Assembly (NCBI RefSeq): GCF_014131695.1
Contig: NZ_CP036346.1
Location: 310,001 to 374,000, forward strand
Reading direction: 5' to 3'
Origin: Thomasclavelia ramosa DSM 1402
GTDB lineage: Bacteria > Bacillota_I > Bacilli_A > Erysipelotrichales > Coprobacillaceae
Length of the DNA: 64,000 nt
Notes under the pieces: model-generated
The model's database searches: none
Told to the model about the DNA's origin: nothing
The model's input: only the letters and a program-made list of their open reading frames with translations
Part shown: one piece after another, positions 19,992 through 28,613 of the stretch
How positions within the stretch are numbered: the stretch's first letter is position 1
Layout: each line of letters starts with the position of its first letter
Program-made: the position numbers and the translations under genes

Positions 19992-21720
19992 TAAAAGATT
20001 AGTTAGTTATTTAAAAGAGGATAAAAAATATATTTATTTACAAGTTTTGATGCAGTGGCTGGCATTGATTGGTCAAGTAGTAATTATTGCAATTATAGCT
20101 AATATGATCAATGAACTTTACCAGGGGCATCAAGTAAATAATTTTAGTATTAAAGTCATAATCATAATTGTATTAATTTTGATTAAAGGTTATTTTGGTA
20201 AATTAGTATCATCTTTTTCTTTTAAAGCTGCAAAAAATATTAAAGGAAAATTAAGATGTGATATTTATCAGAAAGTATTATTATTAAATAATCATTATAG
20301 TGATGTAATCAGTACGGCTTCATTAACGCAATTAATGAGCGAAGGAGTTGAACAATTAGAGATTTATTTTGGTAAATATTTGCCACAATTTTTCTATAGT
20401 ATGTTAGCACCACTGACACTGTTCATTATTTTGGGACGAGTAGAATTCAAAGCAGCCCTAGTATTGTTTGTTTGTGTTCCTTTAATTCCGGTATCGATCG
20501 TCTTAGTTCAAAAGTTTGCTAAAAGATTATTAAATAAGTATTGGGGTCTTTACGGGAATCTTGCTGAACGCTTTTTAGATAATGTTCGCGGCTTGACAAC
20601 ATTGAAAGGGTATCAAGGGGATCAAGCTAAACATCTTGAAATGAATGAAGAAGCACAACGATTTAGAAATATTACGATGAAGGTTTTGGTAATGCAGCTA
20701 AATTCTATCAGCATTATGGATCTTGTTGCTTATGGTGGTGCAGCACTAGGAATTATTATTTCACTATACAGTTATCAAGGTGGAGCAATTGATTTAGGGC
20801 AAACATTTATGATGATCATGTTATCAGCAGAGTTTTTCATTCCGTTAAGACTGCTAGGATCATTTTTCCATATCGCTATGAATGGTAATGCCGCAAGTGA
20901 GAAAATTTTTAGGTTATTAGATACACCGGTAAATGATCATAAAGAATTAGAAATTACTGAGATTGAAAAAATTGAAATTACTAGACTGTCGTTTGGATAT
21001 GATGAAGAAATAGTATTGAAGGATGTTAGTTTAGAAATTGATGAACCTGGTATTTATGGTGTGGTTGGAAGCTCAGGGAGTGGTAAAAGTACGATTGCTA
21101 AATTATTAATGGGTTATTATGATAATTATCAAGGTGTTTTAAGCTACAATGGAAATCAAGTCAATCAAGTCAAACATCAAAGTTTAATGAAACAAATAAC
21201 AATGGTTGAACATAATCCTTATATTTTTGCAGGAACTGTCCGCAGTAACTTAAGTGATGGGAATGATAACTGTGATGATAGTATAATGATTGAGGTATTA
21301 AAGAAAGTTAATTTATGGAATTATTTTGATGGAGTTAATGGTTTGGATAGTGAAATTGAAGAGCGTGGAAATAATTTGTCTGGTGGACAAAAACAACGTT
21401 TAAGTATTGCCCGAGCATTATTGCATGATACTAGTGTTTATATTTTTGATGAAGCGACATCTAATATTGATATTGAAAGTGAAGAAATAATTATGAAAGT
21501 AATTGAGCAGATGCGTGATGAAAAAATTGTTATTTTAATTTCACATCGTTTAGCAAGTGTCGAAAATTGTAAATGTAACTATGTCTTTAGTCAAGGGAGA
21601 TTAATTGGCTGGGGAAATCATAAAGAATTGATGAGAAATAATCCAGAATATATAGAGTTAGTTAATACCCAAAAAGAAATTGAGAATTATGGAGGCCAGG
21701 CAAATGCAAAAACGGAGTAA
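19984..21720 (+). CDS. CydD-like ABC half-transporter
   Basis: 578 residues: a six-helix membrane domain (1-~310) fused to an ATPase. The membrane part holds LAERFLDNVRGLTTLKGYQ, typical of CydD. The ATPase has Walker A GSSGSGKST, signature LSGGQKQRLSIARAL and Walker B IFDEATSNID. CydDC of Escherichia coli exports cysteine and glutathione and is needed for cytochrome bd and NO tolerance; no cydAB is present here. Start is ATG within the end of the DUF454 gene. The pairing with the next gene supports a heterodimer. Confidence 0.85.
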   Translation: MINKRLVSYLKEDKKYIYLQVLMQWLALIGQVVIIAIIANMINELYQGHQVNNFSIKVIIIIVLILIKGYFGKLVSSFSFKAAKNIKGKLRCDIYQKVLLLNNHYSDVISTASLTQLMSEGVEQLEIYFGKYLPQFFYSMLAPLTLFIILGRVEFKAALVLFVCVPLIPVSIVLVQKFAKRLLNKYWGLYGNLAERFLDNVRGLTTLKGYQGDQAKHLEMNEEAQRFRNITMKVLVMQLNSISIMDLVAYGGAALGIIISLYSYQGGAIDLGQTFMMIMLSAEFFIPLRLLGSFFHIAMNGNAASEKIFRLLDTPVNDHKELEITEIEKIEITRLSFGYDEEIVLKDVSLEIDEPGIYGVVGSSGSGKSTIAKLLMGYYDNYQGVLSYNGNQVNQVKHQSLMKQITMVEHNPYIFAGTVRSNLSDGNDNCDDSIMIEVLKKVNLWNYFDGVNGLDSEIEERGNNLSGGQKQRLSIARALLHDTSVYIFDEATSNIDIESEEIIMKVIEQMRDEKIVILISHRLASVENCKCNYVFSQGRLIGWGNHKELMRNNPEYIELVNTQKEIENYGGQANAKTE

Positions 21721-23350
21721 TTTAAAAGTAGTAATCAGTTTGATTGCTTTAGTCAAATCAATGCTCTTAATCATGCTTGGAGCAATTATTTTAGGTGTTA
21801 TTGGCTACTTGGCTGCTATTTTTCTAACGGTAATAGCAGGAGAAATCATGATTAAAGTAATTAAGCATGAGACTTTTACTAGTTTATTATATTTATTGAT
21901 TGCTTGTGGAATATTAAGGGGCTTTCTACGTTATGGGGAACAATGGTGTAATCATTTTATCGCATTTAAATTATTAGCGATGATCCGAGATATTGTTTTT
22001 GCGAAACTTAGAAAATTAGCACCAGCAAAACTTGATGGTAAAGATCAAGGAAACTTGGTAGCCATGATTACTAGCGATGTAGAACTTTTAGAAGTGTTTT
22101 ATGCACATACAATTTCCCCAGTGATGATTGCTTTAATTGTTTCGATTATTATGATTATCTATATTGGATATTATCATTTTGCTTTAGGTCTTTTAGCAAG
22201 CACTGCTTACCTATTTATTGGTGTAATTATTCCTTTAATTGTTGGTAAGAAGTCGGGAAATATGGGGTTAAATTATCGGAATGATTATGGTAAGTATACT
22301 AGTTATGTACTAGAGTCTGTCCATGGTCTAAGAATTATTGATCAATTTTCCCGTGGTAATAAACGCCTAAAAGAAATAGATAAAAAAAGTGAGTTATTAA
22401 ATGAGCAAAATAAAGAATTAAAAGATCTTGAGGGTCAATATCGAATGATTGGAGATATTTGTGTTAGTTTATTTTCACTAGCAATGTTTATCTTAGGATA
22501 TTATTTATATCGCCAAGGATCAATTGAATTTAATGGCGTTTTAATTAGTACGATTGCTTTAATGGCATCATTTGGACCAGTCTTGGCTTTATCTTCATTA
22601 GCACATAATCTAGTTATTACTTTTGCAAGTGGAAATCGTGTTCTTGACTTATTAGCTGAAGAACCTCAAGTTGAAACTGTAATCAATGGATATCAGGGGA
22701 ATTTAGGAACGATTGAAATAAATAATTTATCATTCAAATATGAAGCTGAAACGATTTTAGATAAAATCAATTTAAGTATTAAACCTGGTGAAATCATTGG
22801 AATTGAAGGACGAAGTGGAAGTGGTAAAACAACGCTATTGAAATTATTGATGCGTTTCTATGATCCTACTGACGGAGAAATTCTGATTAATGGTCATGAC
22901 ATCAAAACATGGCAAAGTGATTCTTTAGCGAAATTAATTAGTTATGTTACCCAAGATACATATGTTTTTAATGATAGTATTATCAATAATATTAAATTAG
23001 GGATGGAAACTAGCGATGAGGCTGTGATTGAAGCTTGTAAGAAAGCCAATCTTCATGAATTTATTATTAGTTTAAAAGATGGTTATGAAACAATGATCGG
23101 GAGCCTTTATCAGTCTTTATCAGGGGGACAGCTGCAAAGATTATCTCTAGCTAGAGCTTTTTTACATGATGCACCATTGATTCTATTGGATGAACCAACT
23201 AGTAATCTTGATAGCTTAAATGAAGCTTTAGTATTAAAATCACTAAGTGATAATCATCAAGGGAAAACCATTATTATGGTTAGTCACCGACCTTCATCAT
23301 TAAAAATCTGTGATCGAATTATTAAAATAGAACAGGGGAGACAGAGTTAA
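21704..23350 (+). CDS. CydC-like ABC half-transporter
   Basis: 548 residues from the ATG at 21704, which has GGAGG 8 bp upstream; an earlier in-frame TTG at 21680 lacks an RBS. Six membrane helices are followed by an ATPase with Walker A GRSGSGKTT, signature LSGGQLQRLSLARAF and Walker B LLDEPTSNLD. It overlaps its CydD-like partner by 17 bp and the next gene by one base. Probably forms a thiol- or heme-related exporter with the upstream protein; the substrate is inferred only from the family. Confidence 0.85.
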   Translation: MQKRSNLKVVISLIALVKSMLLIMLGAIILGVIGYLAAIFLTVIAGEIMIKVIKHETFTSLLYLLIACGILRGFLRYGEQWCNHFIAFKLLAMIRDIVFAKLRKLAPAKLDGKDQGNLVAMITSDVELLEVFYAHTISPVMIALIVSIIMIIYIGYYHFALGLLASTAYLFIGVIIPLIVGKKSGNMGLNYRNDYGKYTSYVLESVHGLRIIDQFSRGNKRLKEIDKKSELLNEQNKELKDLEGQYRMIGDICVSLFSLAMFILGYYLYRQGSIEFNGVLISTIALMASFGPVLALSSLAHNLVITFASGNRVLDLLAEEPQVETVINGYQGNLGTIEINNLSFKYEAETILDKINLSIKPGEIIGIEGRSGSGKTTLLKLLMRFYDPTDGEILINGHDIKTWQSDSLAKLISYVTQDTYVFNDSIINNIKLGMETSDEAVIEACKKANLHEFIISLKDGYETMIGSLYQSLSGGQLQRLSLARAFLHDAPLILLDEPTSNLDSLNEALVLKSLSDNHQGKTIIMVSHRPSSLKICDRIIKIEQGRQS

Positions 23351-23643
23351 TGACGATTGATCAAGAAAAAGAATTAATTAGTATAATGATTAAAATCTAT
23401 GAAGATGGTAATAAAGTCGATTTAAGTGATTTAAAAAATTATGCTTTTAAGCGAATTGAATTTTGCCCTCGTAAAGAGGAAAAGACATTTTGTTCATCAT
23501 GCCCGATTCATTGCTATCAAAAAACATATCGGCAGCAAATTCGAGAAGTTATGAAATATTCAGGAAAAAGAATTATCTTCAAACATCCAATCATTGCCTT
23601 CAAACATGTAATAAATACGCTAAAATATAAAATAATGAGCTAA
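23350..23643 (+). CDS. YgbA-type nitrosative-stress protein
   Basis: 97 residues that match the family called nitrous oxide-stimulated promoter (YgbA). The diagnostic block is CP-x7-C-x2-CP-x-HCY (Cys 39, 48, 51, 55) followed by IREVMKYSGKR and a HPIIAFKHVINTLK end. Full-length relatives have another CxxC pair before the YA motif; here that region (NKVDLSDLKNYA) has no cysteine. The four cysteines may bind a metal or Fe-S cluster. In Salmonella and E. coli, ygbA is under NsrR control and helps growth under NO. Translation is coupled to the CydC-like gene (TAATG). Confidence 0.82.
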   Translation: MTIDQEKELISIMIKIYEDGNKVDLSDLKNYAFKRIEFCPRKEEKTFCSSCPIHCYQKTYRQQIREVMKYSGKRIIFKHPIIAFKHVINTLKYKIMS

Positions 23644-23707
23644 AATAAACCGATTGTACTAGGTAATGATATTATGATATGATATCTAGAGGAATCGGGG
23701 TGGCTTG

Positions 23708-24202
23708 ATGGAAAATCTAGAAACACAACGCTTGATAATTAGAGAGTTGGAAATAAAAGATGCTATGCGTTTGAGTGAATATCGTGATAAAAGGGAAGTT
23801 GCTTTCTATCAATCATGGTGGCGGTACCCTTACCAGAAAGCCTTAAAAAGAGTAGAGTATTGTGTTAAACATCCTTTTGATGGAAGTCGTGGTAATTATC
23901 AATTAGGTGTAGTATTAAAAGAAAATAATATTTTGATAGGTGATTATTTTTTAGAGGTCTTAGAATCTAATTCTATTACGATCGGTTATACTTTTGATAG
24001 TGATTATTGGCAACATGGCTATGCAATTGAATCGATGCGAGCACTTTTATTGGAGTTAAAAAATAGATATAATTTTAAAATTGTTTTTGCTCATGTTTAT
24101 GATGACAACATAAGATCTATTCGTTTGCTTAAAAATCTTGGATTTGTTCAATATGAAACATCTAAGATCATGGGGGATATTGGATTTAAATTAAGATTAT
24201 AA
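23708..24202 (+). CDS. GNAT N-acetyltransferase (RimJ/RimL type)
   Basis: 165 residues. The start NLETQRLIIRELEIKDAMRLSEYR is typical of ribosomal-protein-type GNATs. The acetyl-CoA region is less canonical (GYTFDSDYWQHGYAIESMRALL), then NIRSIRLLKNLGF. Probably acetylates a small molecule or protein N terminus; the substrate is unknown. The ATG at 23708 is chosen over a TTG one codon earlier because of GGGGTGG upstream. It ends in a clear terminator. Confidence 0.88.
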   Translation: MENLETQRLIIRELEIKDAMRLSEYRDKREVAFYQSWWRYPYQKALKRVEYCVKHPFDGSRGNYQLGVVLKENNILIGDYFLEVLESNSITIGYTFDSDYWQHGYAIESMRALLLELKNRYNFKIVFAHVYDDNIRSIRLLKNLGFVQYETSKIMGDIGFKLRL

Positions 24203-24230
24203 CAACTGGTGTAAAACTAGTTGTTTTTTT
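24202..24230 (+). terminator. Terminator after GNAT gene
   Basis: The stem ACAACTGG/CTAGTTGT (one G-U pair) is followed by TTTTTTT. Confidence 0.85.
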
Positions 24231-24276
24231 GTTTGTAAATCTATAAGTTTTTATTTTATTTTAAAATAAATAAAAA

Positions 24277-24309
24277 GTGACAAATTATTCTACTGTAAGT
24301 ATCTATAAT
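24277..24309 (+). promoter_or_regulatory. spoIIE promoter, Spo0A-type 21-bp spacing
   Basis: GTGACA (24277-24282) and TATAAT (24304-24309) are 21 bp apart. The known Bacillus spoIIE promoter has this unusual long spacing and needs Spo0A-P. On the minus strand the -35 region reads ATTTGTCAC, close to a 0A box (TTTGTCRAA). The start codon is 21 bp after the -10. Confidence 0.6.
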
Positions 24310-24330
24310 CGATATTACGAGGTGAATGAA

Positions 24331-26523
24331 ATGGATTTGACAGTAGCAAAAACAAAAACAAAAATAAAGAATACTGGAATGACTTATGTTTCAATCTTTG
24401 GATTAACCCTCCTTCTAGGTTTAGTAAAAATATATGACACATCACTGTGTTTTGTTCTCCCCATGCTAGTAGTATCATTTATGTGCGGCTATCGACATAT
24501 CATTATGTACATGACCGCTTTATTATTGGTATCATACATATCTTATGATAACTATATGCTATTATTAGTTTCGATTACTAGCGTGATAATTATGCAAGTG
24601 ATGATGTACTTAAAATTTGTCAAAAGTAAGTATTTAGCCCTAGTAGTTACTTTGGTAAGTTTACTCTTTCTTTACATTTATCAATATAATTATATTGAAG
24701 TATTAGTTATATTATCCTTTACACTATTACATAGTCTACTGTACCTAGAAGTAGTGCCTCTCTTTATCCATAACACGATTGAAGTATATACCAATAAACG
24801 GATGATGATTCTTTCAACAATGATAATGTTAGCCATCATTTCATTAGTTGAGCTCAATCAAGTCTATATGATGATATTACTAAGGTTCTATTTATTACTA
24901 AGTGTCTATTATTTAGGAATTAATAGTACCATGCCTACGATTCTATATATATCAATCATATTAATGTTTATTAATCCCTTATTAAAAGAGGAAATACTAT
25001 CATTAATCCTTCCTTTTAGTATTTTCTTTATGTATAAGCCGGAAAATAAATTAGTCTGTTCAACCGTTTATCTTGTAAGTCATCTAGTTCTCCCTTTCTT
25101 TATTACATATGATTATTACTATCATAGTTTTATTATTGTAGTAAGCGCAACGTTGTTTTTATTTGTACCTACCTTTAAACATAAGCCTAAATTACTTAGT
25201 GATGATTTTAAAAATATCACAAGTCGAAACAAATTAATTCAACGTGCTACCACATTCGCCTCTTTATTTAAACAATTAACAGATATCTTTCAAGAAGCAA
25301 ATCGTAATGTAAATGTCGGTGAGTTTGTTGGCTATGTTTATGAGGATGTATGTTCCAAATGTCCTAGTCGGGATTTATGTTTTTATCGTGATGGGAGTGT
25401 AAGTCGATTAGGAAAATTGATTAATAAAGGATTTAAGACTAACTACACAAAAGAAGATATTAACTATATTAATAGTAATTGCATTAGTCCAAATCGCTTC
25501 TTAAAGAGTATCAGTGAATATAAGGATAGTTATGAAAAGATAAAAAGAGTTAATCAGGAAAATTCGCATTTAAAGAAAGATTTGTTTTATGAATTTTCGT
25601 TATTGAGTGAGGTGTTTGATAATTTTAGCAATTCTTTAGAACAAACGCCATTAAATGATGATAGTTTAAAAGAGCATTTATTAGGCTATCAATTTAATAT
25701 TACATATTTATACCGTCATCAAATCGGTAATAATGTTTATACTTTAGAATTAGGATTAATGGATATTAGTGAGGAGGAGGTTGTTAATGAACTAGTTCCA
25801 ATAGTAGAGTCATATTTAAATGAAACATTAGAAATAGTTTCTCTAAAGGATTCAATGCATCATCTTGGTTACACGTCATTAGTTTTAAAACATCAACAAA
25901 ATTATTCATTGCAGTATGGTTTTCAGCAATATGCTTTAGAGCCTCTTAATTGTGGTGATTCGTTTAGCGCGTTCCATCAAGATAATCTTCATTATTTAGC
26001 ATTGAGTGATGGAATGGGTCAAGGCAAGATGGCTGCTAATGAAAGTAAGTTGACATTAGAAGTACTATCAAAATTAATTTTAAATGGAATTGGATTAAAA
26101 GATACAATTGATTCAATTAATGCTTTATTAAAAATAAAAAATCGTAACGACATGTTTACGACTTTAGATCTATGTAATATTAATCTTGCTAATGCCCGAA
26201 TGAAGTTAATCAAATATGGTGCTAATCCAAGTTATCATATTCGTAGTGGAATGGTTGAAAAAATTGCAACTAATTCATTACCAGTTGGAGTTGTTTCTAA
26301 ATTAAAAATGGTTAGTTATGAGATGCCGCTAAAAAATAATGATTTAATTATTATGTCAAGTGATGGCACAGGAAATGATTTTGAACAGATCGTTAATGAT
26401 AATGTTCACTTATATTGTGATCAGCACCCACAAGAAATAGCTACTTTTTTAATGGATCAAGTATTAGAGAAAAATAATTTAGATGATATAAGTATTATAG
26501 TTATTAAAGTGGTAAATAATTAA
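24331..26523 (+). CDS. spoIIE: Stage II sporulation protein E phosphatase
   Basis: A sporulation serine phosphatase that dephosphorylates SpoIIAA and so activates sigma F in the forespore; it also sits at the polar septum. About ten membrane helices occupy residues ~15-280, followed by a regulatory region with Cys pairs (CSKCPSRDLC) and a PP2C domain (SDGMGQGKMAANES, then IMSSDGTGNDF). The length from this start is 730, slightly shorter than Bacillus (827). ATG 24331 is supported by GAGGTG; the longer in-frame start at 24277 would overlap the promoter. It implies that the organism forms spores. Confidence 0.94.
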   Translation: MDLTVAKTKTKIKNTGMTYVSIFGLTLLLGLVKIYDTSLCFVLPMLVVSFMCGYRHIIMYMTALLLVSYISYDNYMLLLVSITSVIIMQVMMYLKFVKSKYLALVVTLVSLLFLYIYQYNYIEVLVILSFTLLHSLLYLEVVPLFIHNTIEVYTNKRMMILSTMIMLAIISLVELNQVYMMILLRFYLLLSVYYLGINSTMPTILYISIILMFINPLLKEEILSLILPFSIFFMYKPENKLVCSTVYLVSHLVLPFFITYDYYYHSFIIVVSATLFLFVPTFKHKPKLLSDDFKNITSRNKLIQRATTFASLFKQLTDIFQEANRNVNVGEFVGYVYEDVCSKCPSRDLCFYRDGSVSRLGKLINKGFKTNYTKEDINYINSNCISPNRFLKSISEYKDSYEKIKRVNQENSHLKKDLFYEFSLLSEVFDNFSNSLEQTPLNDDSLKEHLLGYQFNITYLYRHQIGNNVYTLELGLMDISEEEVVNELVPIVESYLNETLEIVSLKDSMHHLGYTSLVLKHQQNYSLQYGFQQYALEPLNCGDSFSAFHQDNLHYLALSDGMGQGKMAANESKLTLEVLSKLILNGIGLKDTIDSINALLKIKNRNDMFTTLDLCNINLANARMKLIKYGANPSYHIRSGMVEKIATNSLPVGVVSKLKMVSYEMPLKNNDLIIMSSDGTGNDFEQIVNDNVHLYCDQHPQEIATFLMDQVLEKNNLDDISIIVIKVVNN

Positions 26524-27202
26524 TTTAGTGGACTTCATTAGTTTGAATGAATCAGCGATATGTACCCATAATTTTGGACATGTTTATTTATGAACTAGGC
26601 AATACATATGGATGTTTCCTTGTATCTTACAGGAGATATCCGTTTTGTTTTTCTTGAATTCTTTGGTTGTTGTAATGATCTATATATTCATCTATAACAA
26701 CTGCAAATTCTTCAAAACATTTAAATTCATTTTCATAATACATTTTATTCTTTAATTTTCAAAAAAAATTAAACTAGGAAACATCAGTTGTACCAAAATT
26801 TCTATCTATGGTATTGTCAACAATCTTACTGAATAATCCTAAGTTGTACATAATGTGATGGACACGTTTATGATTTATCTGGTAAGCACAGTTAAGAAGT
26901 TCTCGATAGACCCTACACACTCCATAACGACTTTTATTTTGTTTGAATATTTTTTACTGTTTAAGCTAATTCTCTGTTTCTTTTTCTATTTTCATGGTAA
27001 TACACTGCTAAATAATAAAGGCTATTTTTAGTATTATTAAAGCAAAATTTTAAAATATCTATATTTCAAAAAGTATAAAAAGATAGTGAGAATTTAGCTG
27101 AAATTTCTATTAGATGAGGTTAATTTATGGAATTGTGAATAAAATTAGTTATTTTAGAATAAATGTGTTATACTGCAAAAAACGATTAAGAGAGAGAAAT
27201 AG
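26524..27202. other. 680-bp gap with IS3 remnant and helicase promoter
   Basis: No intact gene. The central 26.57-26.96 kb holds an IS3-family transposase remnant on the minus strand. Near the right edge TATACT (27169-27174) with an upstream TG forms an extended -10 for the helicase gene, with a weak -35. The rest is AT-rich without recognisable signals. Confidence 0.7.
26580..26960 (-). pseudogene. IS3-family transposase fragment
   Basis: Two short minus-strand stretches keep typical orfB sequence. The first (about 26960-26770) reads SRYGVCRVYRELLNCAYQ then INHKRVHHIMYNLGLFSK, the HTH_21 region. The second (about 26745-26610) reads KMYYENEFKCFEEF then IDEYIDHYNNQRIQ, the C-terminal end of the integrase core. 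The DDE core between them is deleted and stops are present. A relic of the IS150-like group that sits between spoIIE and the helicase. Confidence 0.8.
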
Positions 27203-28513
27203 ATGAAATTTAGTGAATTAGAATTAATTGAACCATTATTAAATGCAGTAAAAGAAATGAAATATGATATCCCCTCACCGATTCAAGAACAGGCAATTCC
27301 AGCAATTATTTCGGGAAGAGATATTTTTGGATGTGCCAAGACTGGAACAGGGAAAACAGCAGCTTTTGCTTTACCGATTTTACAAAAATTATATTTACGT
27401 GATGAAAGCGAAAAGTATCCACGAACTATTAAAGCACTGATTTTGGCTCCGACTCGTGAATTAGCAATTCAAATCAATGAGACTTTTGAGGCAATGAATC
27501 CGCAGGTTAATTTAAAATCAGCAGTTATCTTTGGTGGGGTTCGTCAGGGTAGTCAGGTTACTAAAATTAATCGTGGGATCGACGTGCTGATTGCCACGCC
27601 AGGAAGACTGATTGATCTTTATAATCAAGGATTGGTGGATTTAAAACATGTAGAATACTTAGTTTTAGATGAAGCAGATCGTATGTTGGATATGGGATTT
27701 ATTAAAGATATTCGTAAGATCTTAAGATTTATTCCTCGTCGTCATCAAACTATGTTATTTTCAGCAACCTTACCTGATGAAATTAAACACCTGGTTAGTG
27801 ATCTACTGAATGACCCGCTTAAAATCATGATAAGCAGTGGTAATGTTACAGTAGAAAAAATTAATCAATCGCTATACTTTGTTGATAAAGTAAATAAAGC
27901 TAAGTTATTGATCAAGTTATTAGAAAATCCTCAAATATATAATGCAATTGTTTTTGTTAGGACAAAAAGAAATGTGGATACTTTATGTAAGAAACTAATT
28001 AAGGCGCAAATAACTTGTGAGGGAATCCATGGTGATAAATCTCAAAATGCACGTGTTCGAGCATTAAATAACTTCAAAAATGATAAAGTTCGAGTTCTTG
28101 TTGCTAGTGATATTGCTGCTCGAGGGATCGATATTGATGAATTAACACATGTTATTAATTTTGATTTACCTGATCAAGCAGAAAATTATGTTCATCGGAT
28201 CGGCCGAACTGCTCGTGCTGGAGCATCGGGAGAAGCAATTACATTTTGTAGTTTTCAAGAAAAGGCATTATTAAAAGATATTCAAAAATTTATTAACCAA
28301 GATATTCCGGTGGTGGATAACCCTTATTACCCAATGAAAGATTTATCAATACCAGAAAAGAAACATAAAAGTAAAAAAAAGGGTGAAACACAAAAATCAC
28401 GTGATAAAGCTAAGCACTTGAAACAAGGACAAAAAAAGTCATCAGTAAGAACAAATAACATAAAAAAGAATAGTAAGACAAAAAGAAGTAATTTTAAAAG
28501 AAGGCGTCCTTAA
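27203..28513 (+). CDS. DEAD-box RNA helicase (RhlE/CshA type)
   Basis: An ATP-dependent RNA helicase likely involved in RNA decay, ribosome assembly or cold adaptation. Motifs in order: Q motif SPIQEQAIPAI, Walker A AKTGTGKTA, PTRELA, DEAD, SAT, the ATP-sensing ARGID and HRIGRTAR. The C-terminal ~70 residues are a Lys/Arg-rich tail (KKHKSKKKGE, ending SNFKRRRP) that probably binds RNA. Length 436. The RBS is a weak AGAGAG. It interrupts the spoIIE-tilS neighbourhood known from Bacillus. Confidence 0.94.
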   Translation: MKFSELELIEPLLNAVKEMKYDIPSPIQEQAIPAIISGRDIFGCAKTGTGKTAAFALPILQKLYLRDESEKYPRTIKALILAPTRELAIQINETFEAMNPQVNLKSAVIFGGVRQGSQVTKINRGIDVLIATPGRLIDLYNQGLVDLKHVEYLVLDEADRMLDMGFIKDIRKILRFIPRRHQTMLFSATLPDEIKHLVSDLLNDPLKIMISSGNVTVEKINQSLYFVDKVNKAKLLIKLLENPQIYNAIVFVRTKRNVDTLCKKLIKAQITCEGIHGDKSQNARVRALNNFKNDKVRVLVASDIAARGIDIDELTHVINFDLPDQAENYVHRIGRTARAGASGEAITFCSFQEKALLKDIQKFINQDIPVVDNPYYPMKDLSIPEKKHKSKKKGETQKSRDKAKHLKQGQKKSSVRTNNIKKNSKTKRSNFKRRRP

Positions 28514-28529
28514 AAATGACGTCTTTTAC
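28501..28529 (+). terminator. Terminator overlapping helicase end
   Basis: The stem AAGGCGTC/GACGTCTT (one G-U pair) encloses the helicase stop codon and ends in TTTT. Confidence 0.7.
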
Positions 28530-28613
28530 TAATTGATTAGTGAAAAAGTCACGAAAATGATATGTTAAATTAATAATTATTTGATATAATGGTAAAGATA
28601 TTGAGGTGATTAA

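Noticed and set aside
21680-21703. TTG start for the CydC-like gene
   Set aside because: The ATG at 21704 has GGAGG eight bases upstream; the TTG has no RBS.
24277-24330. Earlier in-frame start of spoIIE
   Set aside because: It would place the start codon within the promoter; GAGGTG points to ATG 24331.
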